64,000 nt of DNA, from contig NC_088786.1 of NCBI RefSeq assembly GCF_949628265.1, positions 42,305,681-42,369,680 on the forward strand, in the 5' to 3' direction. The position numbers and the translations under genes were made by a program. Under the pieces are notes generated by a model that searched no databases, had not been told where the DNA came from, and saw only the letters and a program-made list of their open reading frames with translations. Source of the stretch: Cloeon dipterum. Its lineage: Eukaryota > Arthropoda > Insecta > Ephemeroptera > Baetidae. Positions 59,913 through 64,000 of the stretch are shown here, one piece after another; within the stretch, counting starts at the first letter, position 1, and each line of letters begins with the position of its first letter.

Positions 59913-60907
59913 TTAGTCGAGAGCAGGCGGCTCGTTTCCAGAAATGATGGCGCGAAAGTCGGCGATCACTGCGGTGTTGTTGCCGATTTCCTGAGCGATC
60001 GATTGCAGCGACGGCACCACCGAGCTGCTGACCCTGTGGCGCAGGAGAAACAGCTCCTGCACGCCGACCCTGAGCACCTGGTTACCTTCGGCCAGGTTGG
60101 CGTTCACGAGCGCCAGCTGCTGCGTCAAACTGTCCTCGCACTCGGTCGAGGAGGAATCGGCGTCCGGATGAGCCATGCGTCCGGCCAGAATCTCGATCAA
60201 CTCGTCCAAGAGTTGGGCCCGCTGGCGGCACGTGCGGACGCGTCGACGCCGAGCGGCGCCGCGCGCGGACGACCCCCCGACGCGGCTTTTCCCGCGGCCC
60301 TGCTCATCGTTCGCTCCGACCTCTGAAAATTCGAAGATGAACGTAAATTAATAAGATAAAATGAATGCCAAAACAACCAAAAAACTTAAATACCGACTAT
60401 TCTCGAGAAGGACCCCTTGGATTTTTTCGAAGTATGAGACAAAATTTTGCCCTGATTGTGAGTTGCTAGAGTAATCCTAAACATATTTTATTAGGGATGG
60501 AGAAATCTGCGATTTTACAGATATGCAAAGGTCAAAGGTTGAAAAAAGGGCATATTTCGAAGGATAAAAGTAAAAATTGACGATCACGCAGTTGACTATT
60601 CCACCTCGGAGCATGCTTTGGTGTCAGACCTTTGAACGATCCATACTTAAATTTCGACGTAACGCTTTGTATTTCTTCGATTTGCAAGATTTGCGCCCCA
60701 TTAACACGGCTGAGTCGAGAGAATTCACCCCGCTGGCCAATCAAGGTGGAATCCGGGAGGATTTTCAATGTTATTTCTCCCCGAATTGGAATTTTGATCA
60801 GGGGGTCGAGACTCACGTGCAAATTGTGGCTGCTGGGGGCTCAACTCGGGCATGGGAGCCAGCTGCGGTAAAAGAAAGTGCAGAAAGTCGCCGCCGTGTT
60901 CGTCCAT
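59913..60907 (-). CDS. Unknown two-exon protein, 166 aa
   Basis: Exons 60907-60817 and 60322-59913 join in phase 1 with GCAC|GTGAGT and ATTTTCAG signals. The product starts MDEHGGDFLHFLLPQLAP and passes through a Gly/Arg-rich basic linker (GAARRRRVRTCRQR). It ends in a Leu/Val/Gln-rich helical segment (about residues 75-160) with SLTQQLALVNANLAEGNQVL and SLQSIAQEIGNNTAVIADF. The helical part has heptad-like spacing suited to a coiled coil. The basic linker could be a nuclear signal. I do not recognise the family. Codon use in exon 2 is GC-rich like real genes in the window. Confidence 0.6.
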
Positions 60908-63433
60908 CGCGCGCGTCTCACAACTCACAAGCGCAGCGCACTTCTCGGAAAAGTTTGCGATCGTTTGTTTGGCTCGACTATATTTTACCCCGAATGCCCG
61001 CCGAACACGAACGCACGCGCGGAACCACCCCTATGCGACGCCAAGGGGTGGATCGCTTTATGTATAGCTGTCCGCCGTGGCTGTTTTATTAATAATTGTT
61101 ATTTTGCTCAGCAGCCGCGAATCTCTTAATATAAGGGAAAGGCGGATATTCAAATTGTTAATTAAGAAAAATGCGAAAAAATCAGAGAATTTTAGCACCT
61201 CACGAAAAACAATATAAATAAAATTCATATGAAACCGGATTGTTTGGCTTGTATACATTTGTAAATATCGGTGTGTGGCTCTCTGCTATGGGGTGGAGCG
61301 CACATCAAAAGAGCAAATCAATCAAGTTATCGTACAAACAAACAAACAAACAAACAAAAAGCTTTTACAAATGGTATAAATTAATTAAGGCTCGCTTTTC
61401 AAAAGGAAAATTCGCCCCGCGGTCTGGCACTCCAATATATTATCTGATTGGCCCCTTTTAATCCAGCTCAAGCGAATTATAATTTAAAATCAATGTGCTC
61501 TGCCAGGGACAAACGCGCGCGCACGAGCTGCCATTTTTATTTTTCATAAATTGCGTAGCATATCAAAATTCAAATAGAAGAGGTCGACGAATGCCCGCGG
61601 CCGTTCAAGTCTTGAATTGAAAGGACCGCGGACAGATTTAACAAGATGACGTTTTAATTTTATTTCTTCAAGGGGAAAATGGGTTCAGAGAAAAAAAGGG
61701 ATGAAATCATTGCCGAGAATATTCAGGAGCCGTTTTTTGTCAAGTTTCTGCAGTTAAATTAGAGGAAAATAACCGATTAAATGTAAAATCAAGCTTAAAA
61801 AAAATTATAAACCAGATCACTTTTTCTAGATATTAAAAAGTTGCTGACTACGGAGGAATAATAAATTTATTTTCTCAAGCATTTCTTTCTTTTTAAATTG
61901 TTAACTGCCAAACTGAGACAATTTTGTGGGTCGATTGAAGTGATCCGCCGAGGGACACGGTTGACGACGCCACGGAGAGCAATTTAACAACCCGCTCGAC
62001 GGGGGAAGTCGCGAGAGCAAGCGCGCGGCCGGCCAGCAGCGACAAAAAGCTATGCATCCGGTTATTCACTGCTCGTCCTGTGCGTTCTCAAGTTCAACCA
62101 CAGTCAAATCATTTCACGGCTTCATTGAACGATAAAAAATTGAGTTGCTGAACAATTAAAAAACAATGTATTAAAATTATAATTATATTCAAAGATTATA
62201 AGACAAAATCCTGATTGAACCATGTATAATTATAATGAAAAATTAAAAAAAATAACTTAATAATTTAGTAAACAATTTGTTCTCCTGCCCGTTTATTTTA
62301 TTGCATCTGCCAGACAAACGCGCGTTTAAAGCCTGCGCGCACTTTCATTTTGGCTTTGGCAAAAAATGGCTCAAAAGTGATTAGGAAATTGCTGGGAAAT
62401 AAAAAATAATCTCCGGCCTATAGTATCTTCGCAGAATTAGTGATGGCGTGCGTGTGTGTACGTCTATTGGCACCATTTTGCATATTTTAGATCCCACTCG
62501 AACATTCGTCTCAAATCTGTGGGCGATATAGGGGCGCGGTGCGGGGGTGCAGCGCGCGGGGGTGTAGTTATTGATCCTAAAAATGAAACTGCTTGTCGAC
62601 TCCGCGCATTGCGGCCGTTCAATTCGATACATTTTGGAATTAAAACAAATCAATCGAATTGATTTCTGTTTTTAAAATTCATACTTACAAGTTCGTTAAA
62701 TACAGGGTGTGTGGAAAAATTGAAAGAGCTCCGAGCGGTTTTGACAATGAGAGATACAAGTGAATTTTTTATTTCTAGACATGAATTAAATTTGTAGGAG
62801 CGGTTGTCGTATGAAGTAAAACACTCAACTACTGATTTTTAACTTTTCTTGGTTTATTAGACTGAGTGAACAGAGACCGGCCTAAACGGCTGGTCGTAAA
62901 GTGCGTCGCGAAGTAGAGTTTTATTTGAATCATTTTATTTATTTATTTATTTATTTATTGCTGTGCATTACTAATAAGGGTGAAATTGGGTTTGCCTTTA
63001 TTGTCAGAGTTTATTGTAAATTGTAATATCGATGAATTGAGGACACAATTAGTCAGCTAATTAATGTTGTTAATTTAAGTACATTTTGAGATGGGGGAAA
63101 CTTCTGGAGGTTTTCAGCACCATCTTAAGTGGGGGTGACAAGTCACACGAGCACAGGGCGCACTAGCACAAAGTGGGGGAGAGAGTCAGAGAGAGTCAGA
63201 GCCACCACAAATTATTCGATTAATGTTCCTCTTTTTATATTATATTAAGTTAACATATTTTGTCAAACAGTAACATTTTTACAGCTGTTGTCACATATAG
63301 AGCGAATCTGAGATTATAAGTTAGCCACCAATATTATATTTCACTATTTATTTGTTGTTGAATTATTACTACAGCTGATCGAACACTATATAAAAGTCTT
63401 TGTAATGTTTTGGAAAAAAAGTGAAGCGATGTT
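60908..63433. other. Gene-poor spacer with simple repeats
   Basis: AT-rich. It holds a (CAAA)n run at about 61,338-61,360, a (TTTA)n run at about 62,936-62,960 and a GA-repeat near 63,180. A TACAGGGTGTGTGGAAAAAT sequence at 62,701 looks like a DNA-transposon end, but I found no partner end. No coding exon was found. Confidence 0.45.
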
Positions 63434-64000
63434 TTAATTAAATAAATGAATCTTCATTTTCTTGGCGAGAAAATTGTGATGGTGCCATTGATTGCGGCTC
63501 ATTCCCATTATCTTGCACTCAGCACACTCGTATTTAAAAACATGGCAAGCCTGAAAGTGCACTTTGAACCTCCTGGGCGTCGTATACTTGCGGTCGCAAT
63601 GGCTGCATTCGATTGTCCTCGGCCAGTGCGTCGTTTTGTGCCTTTTCATGATCAACCATTGATCAGTCGAGAATTCGCATGTGTCGCAGCCATATTTCAG
63701 TTTGTTCTTGACCATCGAGCAAGGGTTTTGTTTTTCTGTGGATACAATCGTGGCAACGCCATCGACGTACTCGACTGCGACAGCCTCTCCCATTGACGTG
63801 TGCACCTGCTTGTGCGAGTAAATATTCATCTTCTCCCTCTTCTTATTTACGCAAACCATGCAAATTCCGCGACGAGCAAATTTGTTCCTCTGGCGCTTTT
63901 TCGCCGCTTGATTTGCCGCCTTTTCGGATGAGCCATTTTGCGCTGATTTTTTACCTTCGTAAAAATAGGAAAGAATAAATTTGAAGACGTGTTTGACGAC
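63434..64000 (-). CDS. C2H2 zinc-finger protein, C-terminal part, 5' end unresolved
   Basis: The frame is open from the window edge to the stop at 63434. Its first ATG is at 63859, but upstream codons stay open and include a Lys/Arg/Ala-rich stretch, so the true start may lie further up or beyond an acceptor near 63,957. There are two classic fingers: C-x2-C-x12-H-x3-H (from CDTCEF) and C-x2-C-x12-H-x4-H (from CSHCDRKY). A partial third (CAEC...HHH) follows, then a short tail. This is a probable nucleic-acid-binding protein of unknown target. The exon shown is 189 residues if open to the edge. Confidence 0.65.
   Translation of the reverse strand, partial: VVKHVFKFILSYFYEGKKSAQNGSSEKAANQAAKKRQRNKFARRGICMVCVNKKREKMNIYSHKQVHTSMGEAVAVEYVDGVATIVSTEKQNPCSMVKNKLKYGCDTCEFSTDQWLIMKRHKTTHWPRTIECSHCDRKYTTPRRFKVHFQACHVFKYECAECKIMGMSRNQWHHHNFLAKKMKIHLFN

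Noticed and set aside
62701..62760. Mariner-like transposon end
   Set aside because: Only one end-like sequence was found; no inverted partner, target duplication or transposase in reach.

Overview
The window looks like arthropod, most likely insect, nuclear DNA. Genes are split by short GT-AG introns, exons are GC-rich and CpG is not depleted. Introns and spacers are AT-rich. The recognisable genes are animal genes: filamin (cheerio-like, with an insect-type hinge segment), the palmitoyltransferase Hip14/ZDHHC17 and the diflavin reductase NDOR1. I assembled exons by hand from splice signals and checked that reading phase is continuous across every junction. I cannot name the species.

Layout. 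0-11.8 kb: filamin on the minus strand, 20 coding exons, 3' end outside the window. 12.6-16.2 kb: a five-exon minus-strand gene for a small secreted Ala/Gly/Ser-rich protein. 22.8-32.8 kb: a plus-strand gene, with a TATA promoter, for a 379-residue secreted protein with dibasic sites. This gene and the previous one are divergent, and every coding intron in both is phase 0. 33.4-37.3 kb: Hip14 on minus. 37.9-40.4 kb: NDOR1 on plus, head-to-head with Hip14 across 674 bp. 41.5-43.4 kb: an RGG-rich protein with a possible RRM-like domain. 48.2-51.2 kb: a four-pass membrane protein resembling TMEM221/Jiraiya. 51-64 kb is mostly gene-poor, with a tandemly duplicated foldback, a very GC-rich non-coding block, a two-exon unknown gene (59.9-60.9 kb) and the end of a C2H2 zinc-finger gene (63.4 kb to the edge).

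The strongest unexplained signal is non-coding. A short palindrome, ACCCTGA-NN-TCAGGGT or a one-base-shorter-arm form, recurs about fifty times in introns and spacers between 2.6 and 48.7 kb and is almost absent after 50 kb. A second short motif pair, ATGGCGGA plus TTTAAAGG, is concentrated at 30.7-36.7 kb, where the palindrome is scarce. Other signals include a 316-bp Harbinger-like MITE, several perfect hairpins, a GC-AG intron, five consecutive skippable filamin exons and an intron short enough to be read through.

No tRNA, rRNA or CRISPR array was seen. 5' and 3' ends of transcripts are inferred from signals only.
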